NCBI GenBank assembly: GCA_900544395.1
Contig: UQVC01000060.1
Coordinates: forward strand, 1-7,806
Source: an uncultured Ruminococcus sp.
GTDB lineage: Bacteria > Bacillota > Clostridia > Lachnospirales > Lachnospiraceae
Reading direction: 5' to 3'
DNA: 7,806 nucleotides
The position numbers and the translations under genes are program-made. Shown here piece by piece: positions 1 to 6,688 of the stretch. Positions within the stretch are counted from its first letter, which is position 1; the number at the start of each line of letters is the position of its first letter. Below the pieces are notes generated by a model that worked only from the letters and a program-made list of their open reading frames with translations, did not search any database and was not told the DNA's origin.

Positions 1-2282
1 AAAATACCTTCTTCTTCAAATCTACGGAACAGATTGTGAGGATTCACCGGGGCTTCATTGACTCCTACTCCGGTTGCATGGTATACCGCATTTCGAATCG
101 CAGGCGCCACCGAACAGGTCGGCGGTTCTCCCAGTGCCTTTGTTCCATATGCACTGGTCGGCTCCGGGTTCTCTGCAAACACGGCTTTCAATCTCGGATG
201 ATCCATAAAAGTAGACAATTTGTAATCCAATAGATTATTGTTCAATGTTCTTCCTGTTTTTTCATCAAAGATGAGCTTTTCCGATAGTCCAAATCCGATT
301 CCCATACTCATGCCGCCGTGAACCTGTGCTTCCGCCAGCGCCGGATTGATCAGCGTACCTGCATCATGTGCATTGACAATATTCAACAATTTTACTTTAC
401 ACATCGGAATATCCACTTCTACTTCTGCAATAGTACATCCAAACGAATAGGCATTGGATTTAATCTGGGCTGTACTTTCCGCCGTCAGATGTTTGCTGTT
501 TGTCAGGCTGTACAATGCCTCCGTAGCCAGCTCGCCCAGGGACATCATTTCTCTTCCGTCTGTAACCCGGATAATGCCGCCATCCCGAATATCCAGATTA
601 TAGGCCGGCATTCTGGTCAGTTCATGAGCATACTCCAAAATCCGGTCTTTCAAAAGAAGTCCGGTCTGACGGATGGAAAATCCTGCGGTGTAAGTCTGGC
701 GGGATGCATAAGCTCCGGTACCAAACGGTGTGACATCCGTATCCTGGCAGGATACAATATGTACGTTCTCCATCGGAATTCCAAGCACATCGGCCGTCAT
801 CTGCGCATATGCGGTGTCTGCCCCCTGTCCGATCTCCGTTTCTCCCAACTGAACCTGCAAAGATCCATCCTGATTCAGAACCATACGACAAGAAGAAGTC
901 TCCAGTGAAATCGGCCATACTGCTGTATTGTACCAGAACATGGAAACGCCGATCCCCCGTCGAATCTCCCCTGTCTGATTCTGATATTCTTTATATTTTC
1001 TTTCGTAATCAATGGCTTCCATGGCTTTGTCCAGACATTGATTGAAGCTGTCAGAATACAGTTCATTCTTTGACATCGGATCCTGATAGCCAACCGGCAT
1101 CAGGTTCTGGCGTCTGAATGCGATGGGGTCAAATCCCATCTTCATAATAATATCCTCGGTATGGCTTTCCACTGCCCACATGGCCTGCGGGATTCCATAT
1201 CCACGCATGGCGCCGGCAACCGGTTTGTTCGTAAATACTGTATATGCATCCACTTCTACATTGTCACATGGATATAGCTGTGGAAATGCACCGGCTCCTT
1301 TCGCCACAATGCTGTGTCCGTGAGATGCATACGCTCCCTGATCCGAAAATGCTTCCAGTTTTCTTGCTGCAAAGGTTCCATCCGGCCGCACCCAGGAAAT
1401 AATATGACTGCGGATCGAATGACGGGTCCGGTTGCAGACAAAGGTCTCTTCTCTTGGCACATCCAGTTTTACCAGATGTCCCCCCACCTGCGTACAAAGC
1501 CATGCACACAACGGCTCATACAATACATCCTGCTTGTTTCCAAATCCACCGCCAATATATGGCTTGATGATCCGGACTTTTCCCCAGTCCACTCCAAGAG
1601 CCTGCCCGACTACTCTTCGCACAATATGCGGGATCTGGGTGGATGCCACAATGTTGATCCGGTCTCCCTCCATTTCCGCTGTACAGATAAAATTCTCAAT
1701 GTGACAATGCTGTACCACTGGTGTCTCATACCATCCTTCTACCTTGGTCAGCCCTGGTTCTTTGATGGCTTCCTCATAGTTTCCCTTGTGGATCGTTGTA
1801 TGTTTCAAAATGTTATTCGGAAATTCCTTATGCAGCTGCGGAGCTCCGTCTTTCATGGCCTCCTGCACATCCAGAACAAAGGGATACTCTTCATATTCTA
1901 CCTGGATCGCCTGCAGCGCCTGTGCTGCCGCCACCTCATCTTCTGCCACAACTGCCGCAATATCATCCCCATAAAACCGAACCTCATCCGTCAAAAGCAG
2001 ACGGTCTGCCACATCCTGATGATTCGGGTCTGTAGACCAGGGATGACCTGCTGTTGGAAAATAATGCTTCTCTCCCAGGTCAAAACAAGTGAGGATCTTC
2101 ACAACTCCAGGGATCTTCTGTGCTTCTTCGGTATCGATCGATACCACTTTTCCATGTGCGATCGTGGCATGTAACACCCGTGCGATATATGCACTTTTAT
2201 CGCACAGATCGTCTGTATACCGTGTTCGTCCGATTACCTTATCATGTGCGTCGATGCGAGTCACTTTCTTACCTACATACAT
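1..2282 (-). CDS. xdhA: Xanthine dehydrogenase molybdopterin-binding subunit (XdhA type), 3' end cut by the window
   Basis: Large molybdenum-cofactor subunit of the xanthine oxidase family, which hydroxylates purines (hypoxanthine to xanthine to urate, or the reverse reactions in anaerobes) in the cytoplasm. An uninterrupted minus-strand frame gives 760 codons and runs off the left edge. Escherichia coli XdhA is about 750 residues, so little should be missing. The N-terminus (MYVGKKVTRIDAHDKVIG) is typical of these subunits. Cofactor and active-site motifs appear in family order: GGGFGNKQ at 244-251, AMRGYG at 358-363, GQGAD at 485-489, and LGEPPT around E719, the residue corresponding to the catalytic Glu of the family. 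Position 251 is Gln where bovine xanthine dehydrogenase has Glu (GGGFGGKE). Start chosen from AAGGAGG eight bases upstream (2291-2297). It lies 31 bases after the Crp/Fnr regulator gene with no terminator between, so co-transcription is likely. The FAD and 2Fe-2S subunits are not in this chain and should lie beyond the left edge. The exact substrate (xanthine, hypoxanthine or another heterocycle) cannot be fixed from sequence. Confidence 0.93.
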   Translation of the reverse strand, partial: MYVGKKVTRIDAHDKVIGRTRYTDDLCDKSAYIARVLHATIAHGKVVSIDTEEAQKIPGVVKILTCFDLGEKHYFPTAGHPWSTDPNHQDVADRLLLTDEVRFYGDDIAAVVAEDEVAAAQALQAIQVEYEEYPFVLDVQEAMKDGAPQLHKEFPNNILKHTTIHKGNYEEAIKEPGLTKVEGWYETPVVQHCHIENFICTAEMEGDRINIVASTQIPHIVRRVVGQALGVDWGKVRIIKPYIGGGFGNKQDVLYEPLCAWLCTQVGGHLVKLDVPREETFVCNRTRHSIRSHIISWVRPDGTFAARKLEAFSDQGAYASHGHSIVAKGAGAFPQLYPCDNVEVDAYTVFTNKPVAGAMRGYGIPQAMWAVESHTEDIIMKMGFDPIAFRRQNLMPVGYQDPMSKNELYSDSFNQCLDKAMEAIDYERKYKEYQNQTGEIRRGIGVSMFWYNTAVWPISLETSSCRMVLNQDGSLQVQLGETEIGQGADTAYAQMTADVLGIPMENVHIVSCQDTDVTPFGTGAYASRQTYTAGFSIRQTGLLLKDRILEYAHELTRMPAYNLDIRDGGIIRVTDGREMMSLGELATEALYSLTNSKHLTAESTAQIKSNAYSFGCTIAEVEVDIPMCKVKLLNIVNAHDAGTLINPALAEAQVHGGMSMGIGFGLSEKLIFDEKTGRTLNNNLLDYKLSTFMDHPRLKAVFAENPEPTSAYGTKALGEPPTCSVAPAIRNAVYHATGVGVNEAPVNPHNLFRRFEEEGI

Positions 2283-2313
2283 TCTCTTTTCCTCCTTTAC
2301 TTTTTTGCTGATC

Positions 2314-3027
2314 TTAAATTTCCCCATATATGTGCTGGTCGATGTATGCTTTCATCAACCGATACTGTTCTTTTGTAATATGGATCTTCCCCTTTTGTAT
2401 CTTCAAAAATCCCATATCCTCCAGAATCTTAATATTTCTTGAAAGCGTCTTTGTGGAAAAACCGATTTCTTCGGACAGTTGATTTCTGGTCTGTTCTAAA
2501 TTCAGATCTGCCCTCTGCTCTCCTGCCATCTTCCGTTCATACTTTCGAACCAGATATAATACGAGACGTTCTTTTCCCTCCAGAAATAAATATCTTCTGG
2601 CATCTGTGGTCTGTGTGATCAGTCTCCGCGTATTCACCTTGAACCGGGAATACAATGCATCCACATCCTTTTGGAGCCATTCCATATAAAGAACTGCAGG
2701 AATCACAAGGACTTTGCATTTTGTCACTGTGATGACGCTGATCCGGTAATTCGTCAGATCTGCAAAACACTCAATCTCTCCAAAGAAATCTCCCGGACCA
2801 AAATCCTGAAAGGAATAGGCTCTGTCATTGATCGGCCAGTCGATCCCAGTCACTTTTCCAGACAGGATCATATAAATATTACTGCACGGCTCTCCCGCCT
2901 TGATCAGTGTGGTGTCTTCCTCTACCTCTACTAATGTCATATAATACTTCACTTCTTCTGTACAATTCTGGAACAGACATTTCATGTATTCCCGCTTTTT
3001 TAGCGGCAGCTCATTAAAAATATCCAT
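2314..3027 (-). CDS. Crp/Fnr-family transcriptional regulator, probable regulator of the xdh operon
   Basis: A 237-residue cytoplasmic DNA-binding regulator. Residues about 20-125 form a cyclic-nucleotide-binding-type beta-roll, with GDFFGE at 79-84 and an Arg-x-Ser (95-97) where CRP has the Arg-Ser that holds cAMP phosphate. The cassette is therefore CRP-like but altered, and the ligand is unknown. A dimer helix follows (about 125-160), then a C-terminal winged helix-turn-helix (about 180-215) with recognition helix STKTLSRNIKILED. Aligned by eye to CRP, the Arg185 equivalent is kept (R197), but the Arg180-Glu181 pair is Thr-Lys, so a TGTGA half-site is not expected. There is no N-terminal Cys cluster of the FNR iron-sulfur type (Cys at 17, 22, 48, 87 and 104 are scattered). 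The start is supported by AGAGGG nine bases upstream (3037-3042). It precedes xdhA by 31 bases and has its own promoter, so it is probably a local activator or repressor of purine hydroxylase genes and perhaps of itself. Confidence 0.9.
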   Translation of the reverse strand: MDIFNELPLKKREYMKCLFQNCTEEVKYYMTLVEVEEDTTLIKAGEPCSNIYMILSGKVTGIDWPINDRAYSFQDFGPGDFFGEIECFADLTNYRISVITVTKCKVLVIPAVLYMEWLQKDVDALYSRFKVNTRRLITQTTDARRYLFLEGKERLVLYLVRKYERKMAGEQRADLNLEQTRNQLSEEIGFSTKTLSRNIKILEDMGFLKIQKGKIHITKEQYRLMKAYIDQHIYGEI

Positions 3028-3113
3028 TTTCCGATTCCCTCTTTACCTGTTTTGATTCTATCCCCCACATCCTCTCTTATCCCTATTATCCATCAGAACT
3101 CCCAAAGTTAAAA

Positions 3114-3125
3114 GGACAAATGTCC
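3114..3125. promoter_or_regulatory. Palindrome GGACA-N2-TGTCC in the regulator leader, candidate operator
   Basis: Perfect 5-base arms around AA, flanked by AT-rich DNA. Read as a 16-base frame, it is AAGGA-N6-TCCAT, the half-site spacing used by Crp/Fnr dimers. It lies about 14 bases downstream of the predicted start of transcription of the regulator gene, a position that suits autorepression. Binding by the neighbouring regulator is inference; only the symmetry and position are seen. Confidence 0.45.
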
Positions 3126-3145
3126 ATTTTTCTGGATTCTAAAAA

Positions 3146-3174
3146 AATATAGCGAAATCAACAATTTTTCACAA
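3146..3174 (-). promoter_or_regulatory. Candidate sigma-A promoter for the regulator-xdhA unit
   Basis: On the minus strand TTGTGA (3169-3174) and TATATT (3146-3151) are separated by 17 bases, predicting a start near 3139 and a leader of about 110 bases before the regulator ATG at 3027. Both hexamers depart from consensus, as expected for a regulated promoter. The region is AT-rich, so other pairings are possible. Confidence 0.45.
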
Positions 3175-3260
3175 CTTTCTTTGCCGATTCCGCGCCTGTT
3201 TTGTGCAGTTTTTTGTCATTTTCTTGTTATATTGACGCTGTGATTCCTCTTTTCAAAATA

Positions 3261-3310
3261 GAAAAAAGAGTACGCAAAAAACCGAATTTTCTCGTCCTTT
3301 TGCGTACTCT
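3261..3310 (-). terminator. Intrinsic terminator of htpG
   Basis: A perfect 13-bp stem, AGAGTACGCAAAA (3267-3279) with its complement (3298-3310), encloses an 18-base loop. On the minus strand the stem is followed at once by a six-T run (3262-3267, overlapping the stem base), the standard Rho-independent layout. It begins 11 bases after the htpG stop codon and isolates htpG from the regulator-xdhA unit downstream. The left arm is also A-rich, so on the plus strand there is no good T-tract. Confidence 0.88.
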
Positions 3311-3320
3311 CTTCCAACTT

Positions 3321-5342
3321 TTATTTTGTCAAAAGCATCATGATCTGATTGCTTCTCTGTACAAATGCTGTCATTTCTTCTGGGTTCAATGGCTTATGCG
3401 CAAGCAGTGCCAAGTCATAGAGCTGTTTGCAGATCAATTCCACATTTTCTCCCTCTTTATGCTCTACTACATATTTTACCAGTGGGTGTTCTGCGTTTAA
3501 GATCAGAGATGCCTGTCCTCCAAACATACCTGTATCCATACCGCCCATTCCATACATCTTCATCATTTCTTCCATTCGTCTGGACTCTTCGGATAACACT
3601 GCCATGGAAGCAATACTCTCATCTTTCAATTTTTCTACTTTGACATCCAGTTTTTCGTTGTTCAAAGCTTTTCTGAAAATCTCAGTCAGGCTGTCTGCAT
3701 TTTTCTGGAACGTCTCCTTTTCTTCTTCTGCCACTTCTGCTTTCAGAGATTCATGAACATCTGCATCGATTCTCTGGAATTTTACATTGTCGTGCTTCTG
3801 CTCCAGATATGTGATAAATGCAGAATCAATATTGTGCGTCAGGATCACTGCATCCTGTCCCTGTTCTTTGAACATATTGATATACTGGCTCTGCTGCTGT
3901 TCATCTGTTACATAGAAGATATTGGTCTTTGGTGTCTCTTTTTCTTCACCGGAATCTTCTGTTTCTTCTGCTTTTTCTGCTTCTGCCGTCTCGCCGCCAT
4001 TTGCTTTGATGCAGTCTTCCAGTGTCAGATACTTATGATCCAGATTCTTAAATAACATGGAATCTTTTACTTTTTCTCCAAATTTTTCGTCTTTCAGACA
4101 TCCAAACTTGATAAACGGGCTGATGTCATCCCAGTATTTTTCATAATTCTCCCGGTCTGTCTTAAACATTCCATTCAGCTTATCGGCAACTTTCTTGGAA
4201 ATATAGTCTGCAACTTTGGTCACAAATCCATCGTTCTGCAGCGCGCTTCTGGATACGTTCAGCGGCAGATCCGGACAATCGATCACACCTTTTAATACCA
4301 TCAGAAATTCCGGAATCACTTCTTTGATGTTATCTGCAATAAACACCTGATTGTTGTACAGTTTGATCTTTCCTTCAATAGAATCGTACTCTGTGTTGAT
4401 CTTCGGAAAATACAGGATTCCTTTCAGGTTGAATGGATAGTCCATATTCAGATGAATCCAGAACAGAGGTTCTTTGTAATCCATAAACACTTTTCTGTAG
4501 AAATCAATGTAATTCTCTTTTTCACATTCGCTTGGATTCTTGGTCCAAAGCGGATGGATGTCACTTAAGGAAACCGGACGCTTCACAATTTTTGCCTTGT
4601 GCTTTGTCTCTCCCTCTTCGCCTTCCTTTGGCTCTTCTGTGATATGCTCTACCACTTCATCTGTATCCAGCACTTCTGATTCATCAATGGTCTCATACTC
4701 CGGCTCTGCATTCGCTTTGGAAAGAAAGATCTCTACCGGCATGAAAGAACAATATTTCTCCAAAACTTCTCTTGCACGGTATTCATTCGCAAACGCAAGA
4801 CTGTCCTCATTCAGATATAATGTGATCTCTGTTCCGACTTCTGTACGATTGCCTTCCTGCATCTCATACTCGGTACCGCCTTCACTCACCCAGTGCACCG
4901 GTGCTGCCTCTTCTTTGTAAGACAGGGTATCGATGTGTACTTCGTCCGCCACCATGAATGCAGAATAGAAACCAAGCCCGAAATGTCCGATCATCTCATC
5001 TTCTGTTGTCTTATCTTTGTATTTTTCCAAGAACTGAGTTGCACCGGAAAATGCGATCTGTGTAATGTATTCTTCTACTTCATCTGCTGTCATACCGATT
5101 CCGTTATCGATAAACTTCAGTGTCTTTTCTTCTGGATTTACGATCACCTGAATCTTTCCTTTATAATCATCGGGAAGCTCACACTCACCCATCATATCCA
5201 GCTTTTTATATTTTGTGATCGCATCGCATCCGTTCGATACTAATTCACGGATGAAAATATCATGATCCGAATATACCCACTTTTTAATGATCGGAAATAT
5301 ATTCTCGCTGTCGATAGATAAATTACCTTTTTTTGTTCCCAT
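3321..5342 (-). CDS. htpG: Molecular chaperone HtpG (bacterial Hsp90)
   Basis: A 673-residue ATP-dependent cytosolic chaperone dimer that remodels client proteins, often with DnaK. The N-terminal GHKL ATPase domain shows all landmarks: RELVSNGCDA with catalytic E33 and Mg-ligand N37, DNGIGM at 79-84, and the lid and glycine loop GHFGLGFYSAF at 119-129. The middle domain (about 250-480) includes WTKNP and the NVSRSALQ loop, whose R365 matches the gamma-phosphate-contacting Arg of Hsp90. The C-terminal dimerisation domain contains a Met/Gly-rich stretch at about 590-609, the usual client-contacting zone. It is longer than E. coli HtpG (about 624) because of two acidic insertions, at about 213-246 between the N and middle domains and at about 451-469. 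There is no C-terminal MEEVD, as expected in bacteria. Start supported by AGGAG nine bases upstream (5352-5356). It is a single-gene unit with its own promoter, adjoining CIRCE element and terminator, so HrcA control is likely. Confidence 0.98.
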   Translation of the reverse strand: MGTKKGNLSIDSENIFPIIKKWVYSDHDIFIRELVSNGCDAITKYKKLDMMGECELPDDYKGKIQVIVNPEEKTLKFIDNGIGMTADEVEEYITQIAFSGATQFLEKYKDKTTEDEMIGHFGLGFYSAFMVADEVHIDTLSYKEEAAPVHWVSEGGTEYEMQEGNRTEVGTEITLYLNEDSLAFANEYRAREVLEKYCSFMPVEIFLSKANAEPEYETIDESEVLDTDEVVEHITEEPKEGEEGETKHKAKIVKRPVSLSDIHPLWTKNPSECEKENYIDFYRKVFMDYKEPLFWIHLNMDYPFNLKGILYFPKINTEYDSIEGKIKLYNNQVFIADNIKEVIPEFLMVLKGVIDCPDLPLNVSRSALQNDGFVTKVADYISKKVADKLNGMFKTDRENYEKYWDDISPFIKFGCLKDEKFGEKVKDSMLFKNLDHKYLTLEDCIKANGGETAEAEKAEETEDSGEEKETPKTNIFYVTDEQQQSQYINMFKEQGQDAVILTHNIDSAFITYLEQKHDNVKFQRIDADVHESLKAEVAEEEKETFQKNADSLTEIFRKALNNEKLDVKVEKLKDESIASMAVLSEESRRMEEMMKMYGMGGMDTGMFGGQASLILNAEHPLVKYVVEHKEGENVELICKQLYDLALLAHKPLNPEEMTAFVQRSNQIMMLLTK

Positions 5343-5405
5343 ATCAAAACACTCCTCTTTCTCTTCAAACTCACCTAATCTTCAGGTTACTCTTGTCTAT
5401 GGAGT

Positions 5406-5434
5406 ATTTTAGTACACTGGATTTTAAAAGTCAA
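5406..5434 (-). promoter_or_regulatory. Sigma-A promoter of htpG
   Basis: On the minus strand TTGACT (5429-5434), 17 bases, then TAAAAT (5406-5411), predicting a transcript start near 5399 and a leader of about 57 bases. Each hexamer differs from consensus at one base. The CIRCE element ends only seven bases upstream of the -35. Confidence 0.8.
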
Positions 5435-5441
5435 CACAAAA

Positions 5442-5468
5442 TTAGCACTCTTTCGAATTGAGTGCTAA
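5442..5468. promoter_or_regulatory. CIRCE operator (HrcA binding site)
   Basis: TTAGCACTC (5442-5450), a nine-base spacer, and GAGTGCTAA (5460-5468): an exact match to the conserved CIRCE inverted repeat bound by the heat-shock repressor HrcA. It sits in the divergent region between htpG and the acetyltransferase gene, seven bases upstream of the htpG -35 and about 60 bases upstream of the right-facing -10, so htpG is the expected target. HrcA bound here could block polymerase by covering the upstream part of its footprint; CIRCE more often overlaps the promoter core or leader. Confidence 0.93.
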
Positions 5469-5529
5469 TAAAACTGTGAATTTTCTAAACTTTTTATAAA
5501 CAAAAATTCTACTCGCTTTTTCCTGCCTG

Positions 5530-5538
5530 TGGTATAAT
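5530..5538 (+). promoter_or_regulatory. Extended -10 promoter of the acetyltransferase gene
   Basis: TGGTATAAT is a perfect TGn-extended -10 element. No recognisable -35 lies 16-18 bases upstream, which is usual for this promoter type. The predicted start near 5545 leaves a leader of about 27 bases before the ATG at 5572. Confidence 0.7.
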
Positions 5539-5555
5539 CAATATAACGATTCTAT

Positions 5556-5562
5556 AAAGGAG
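5556..5562 (+). promoter_or_regulatory. Ribosome binding site that decides the acetyltransferase start
   Basis: AAAGGAG ends directly against an in-frame ATG at 5563, too close to serve it, but lies nine bases before the next in-frame ATG at 5572. The second ATG is therefore the better start and shortens the protein by three residues. Confidence 0.75.
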
Positions 5563-5571
5563 ATGAAAGAC

Positions 5572-6072
5572 ATGACTCAAAATTTTTCACTCACCCCCGT
5601 ATGTACGGATCTGCAGATTCAGGAAATTGCAGACCTTGCTTCCACTATCTGGCATGAACATTTTACCCCGATCATTGGAAAACAACAGGTAGAATATATG
5701 CTGGAAAAATTTCAGTCCTCTCCTGCGCTAAAAGCACAGATCCGCGCAGGATATGAGTACTTCCAGATTCTAAGCGGCTCCGAATTTTGCGGATATTGCG
5801 GGGTTCACCAGGAGGAGAGCTCTTTGTTTTTAAGCAAACTCTACATCAAAAAAGAGGCACGCAGCCGGCACCTCTCTACCAAAACACTCCTGCAGCTAAA
5901 AGCCCTCTGCCTGGAACGCAAGCTTTCTTCCATCTGGCTTACCTGCAACAAATATAATACAAATACCCTTTCCATCTATGAGCATCTTGGATTTCATGTA
6001 ATCCGCTCTCAAGTTACCGATATCGGAAACGGATATGTCATGGACGATTATGTCCTGGAATGCAGAGTCTGA
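5572..6072 (+). CDS. GNAT-family N-acetyltransferase
   Basis: A 166-residue single-domain protein of the Gcn5-related fold, which transfers acetyl from acetyl-CoA to an amine on a small molecule or protein. What shows this: an opening helix region (IADLASTIWHEHFTPIIG, 19-36), a central strand LFLSKLYI (85-92) leading to the acetyl-CoA pyrophosphate loop, then a helix, and the C-terminal signature N126-KYNTNTLSIYEHLGF ending near 141, which is the motif B Asn/Tyr region. Oddity: the loop normally reads Arg/Gln-x-x-Gly-x-Gly/Ala, but here R97-SRHLS has His100 and Ser102 in the glycine positions, so cofactor binding may be altered. The substrate is unknown. It is transcribed away from htpG by its own promoter and has no partner gene in the same direction. 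Its last 25 bases overlap the convergent membrane-protein gene. Length fits the family. Start chosen from ribosome binding site spacing. Confidence 0.88.
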   Translation: MTQNFSLTPVCTDLQIQEIADLASTIWHEHFTPIIGKQQVEYMLEKFQSSPALKAQIRAGYEYFQILSGSEFCGYCGVHQEESSLFLSKLYIKKEARSRHLSTKTLLQLKALCLERKLSSIWLTCNKYNTNTLSIYEHLGFHVIRSQVTDIGNGYVMDDYVLECRV

Positions 6073-6653
6073 TCGTGCTCTGCATTTCTCGCATGGATCC
6101 AGACCCAGACTTCAAACAATCCAAGCAGCAGCACTGCCAGCATTACAACATCCCGCAGCACGGCATTTTGTTTCGAAGAAACTGCCGTCTGTAGCCCTTC
6201 GTCACTATCCACTTTCATAAATAACACCTCTCCATTATCCGTATGAGGCAGGTATTTCACTTCCACGATTGCACCATGCGGAACCCCTTTCTCCATGACA
6301 TGGACCAGGACTTCTTCTTTGCTCATATAATCCTGTACCACAAGATCTCTCACCTTTTTCTTTCCTGGTTCCCGGATATCCTCGCTGGTCACAATCCCTG
6401 TCACCACCTCGTATTTTTCGTTCACGAAATACGGAAAATCCAAAAGTATCGGTACTACAAAGATAATCCATGCTGCTAAAAGCAACAGAAATACTCCTTG
6501 ATCGACCCGCTTCTCTGCCTTTTTCTGTCTCTTATTATCTTCCCTTCTCGTCAGGATCCAGGAAGTTCCCTCCCGGATATGATACAAATATCCCAGAGAT
6601 AAAAGGACTACCAGTCCCGCCTGCAGCACTGTTTGTAAGTGCAGTCCATTCAT
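6048..6653 (-). CDS. Uncharacterised membrane protein with three predicted transmembrane segments
   Basis: A 201-residue protein not assignable to a named family. Hydrophobic segments are seen at about 6-24, 52-71 and 167-186. A Lys/Arg-rich stretch lies at 36-49 (RREDNKRQKKAEKR), which by the positive-inside rule should be cytoplasmic and would place the roughly 95-residue region 72-166 outside the membrane. That region is rich in short beta-type stretches (EVVTGIVTS, GAIVEVKYLPH, GEVLFMKV), with the look of a small beta-barrel or OB-like domain; the fold is inference. It follows the zinc-ribbon membrane-protein gene by 35 bases with no terminator, so the pair probably forms one transcription unit. 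Start: a purine-rich GAGAGG lies eight bases upstream; a second AAGGAG is only one base from the ATG. The C-terminus overlaps the convergent acetyltransferase gene by 25 bases (stop TAA at 6048-6050). Confidence 0.82.
   Translation of the reverse strand: MNGLHLQTVLQAGLVVLLSLGYLYHIREGTSWILTRREDNKRQKKAEKRVDQGVFLLLLAAWIIFVVPILLDFPYFVNEKYEVVTGIVTSEDIREPGKKKVRDLVVQDYMSKEEVLVHVMEKGVPHGAIVEVKYLPHTDNGEVLFMKVDSDEGLQTAVSSKQNAVLRDVVMLAVLLLGLFEVWVWIHARNAEHDQTLHSRT
6057..6088. terminator. Hairpin at the convergent gene overlap, candidate terminator
   Basis: AATGCAGAG (6059-6067) and CTCTGCATT (6078-6086) form a perfect 9-bp stem around a 10-base loop, extendable by a G-T and a G-C pair. The acetyltransferase stop codon (6070-6072) lies in the loop, and the left arm is coding for the acetyltransferase. 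The plus strand then reads TTTCTC, a weak T-tract; on the minus strand the T-tract is absent. It probably terminates the plus-strand transcript inefficiently, or protects the 3' end. Confidence 0.5.
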
Positions 6654-6688
6654 GCTCCTTTCCTCTCTTTCCCCACATTTTCTTTTGT

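Noticed and set aside
318..908. 196-codon open frame on the plus strand
   Set aside because: Shadow of xdhA on the opposite strand; composition is unlike a real protein and it has no promoter or ribosome binding site.
1314..2174. 286-codon open frame on the plus strand
   Set aside because: It is antisense to the xdhA frame, which has clear family motifs throughout. The plus-strand translation is rich in Cys, His and Ser with no recognisable domain, and no ribosome binding site was seen.
3028..3140. Purine riboswitch in the regulator-xdhA leader, suggested by TTTGGGAGTTCT on the minus strand
   Set aside because: The similarity is limited to about ten bases. The TCTACC core, the paired P1 arms and the two loop-loop partner hairpins of purine riboswitches are not present.
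5442..5468. CIRCE as an operator for the right-facing acetyltransferase gene
   Set aside because: It is about 60 bases upstream of that promoter's -10, but only seven bases from the htpG -35, and htpG is a chaperone gene, the usual HrcA target class.
5563..5571. ATG at 5563 as the acetyltransferase start
   Set aside because: The AAAGGAG ribosome binding site ends directly against it, leaving no spacer; the ATG at 5572 has a nine-base spacer.
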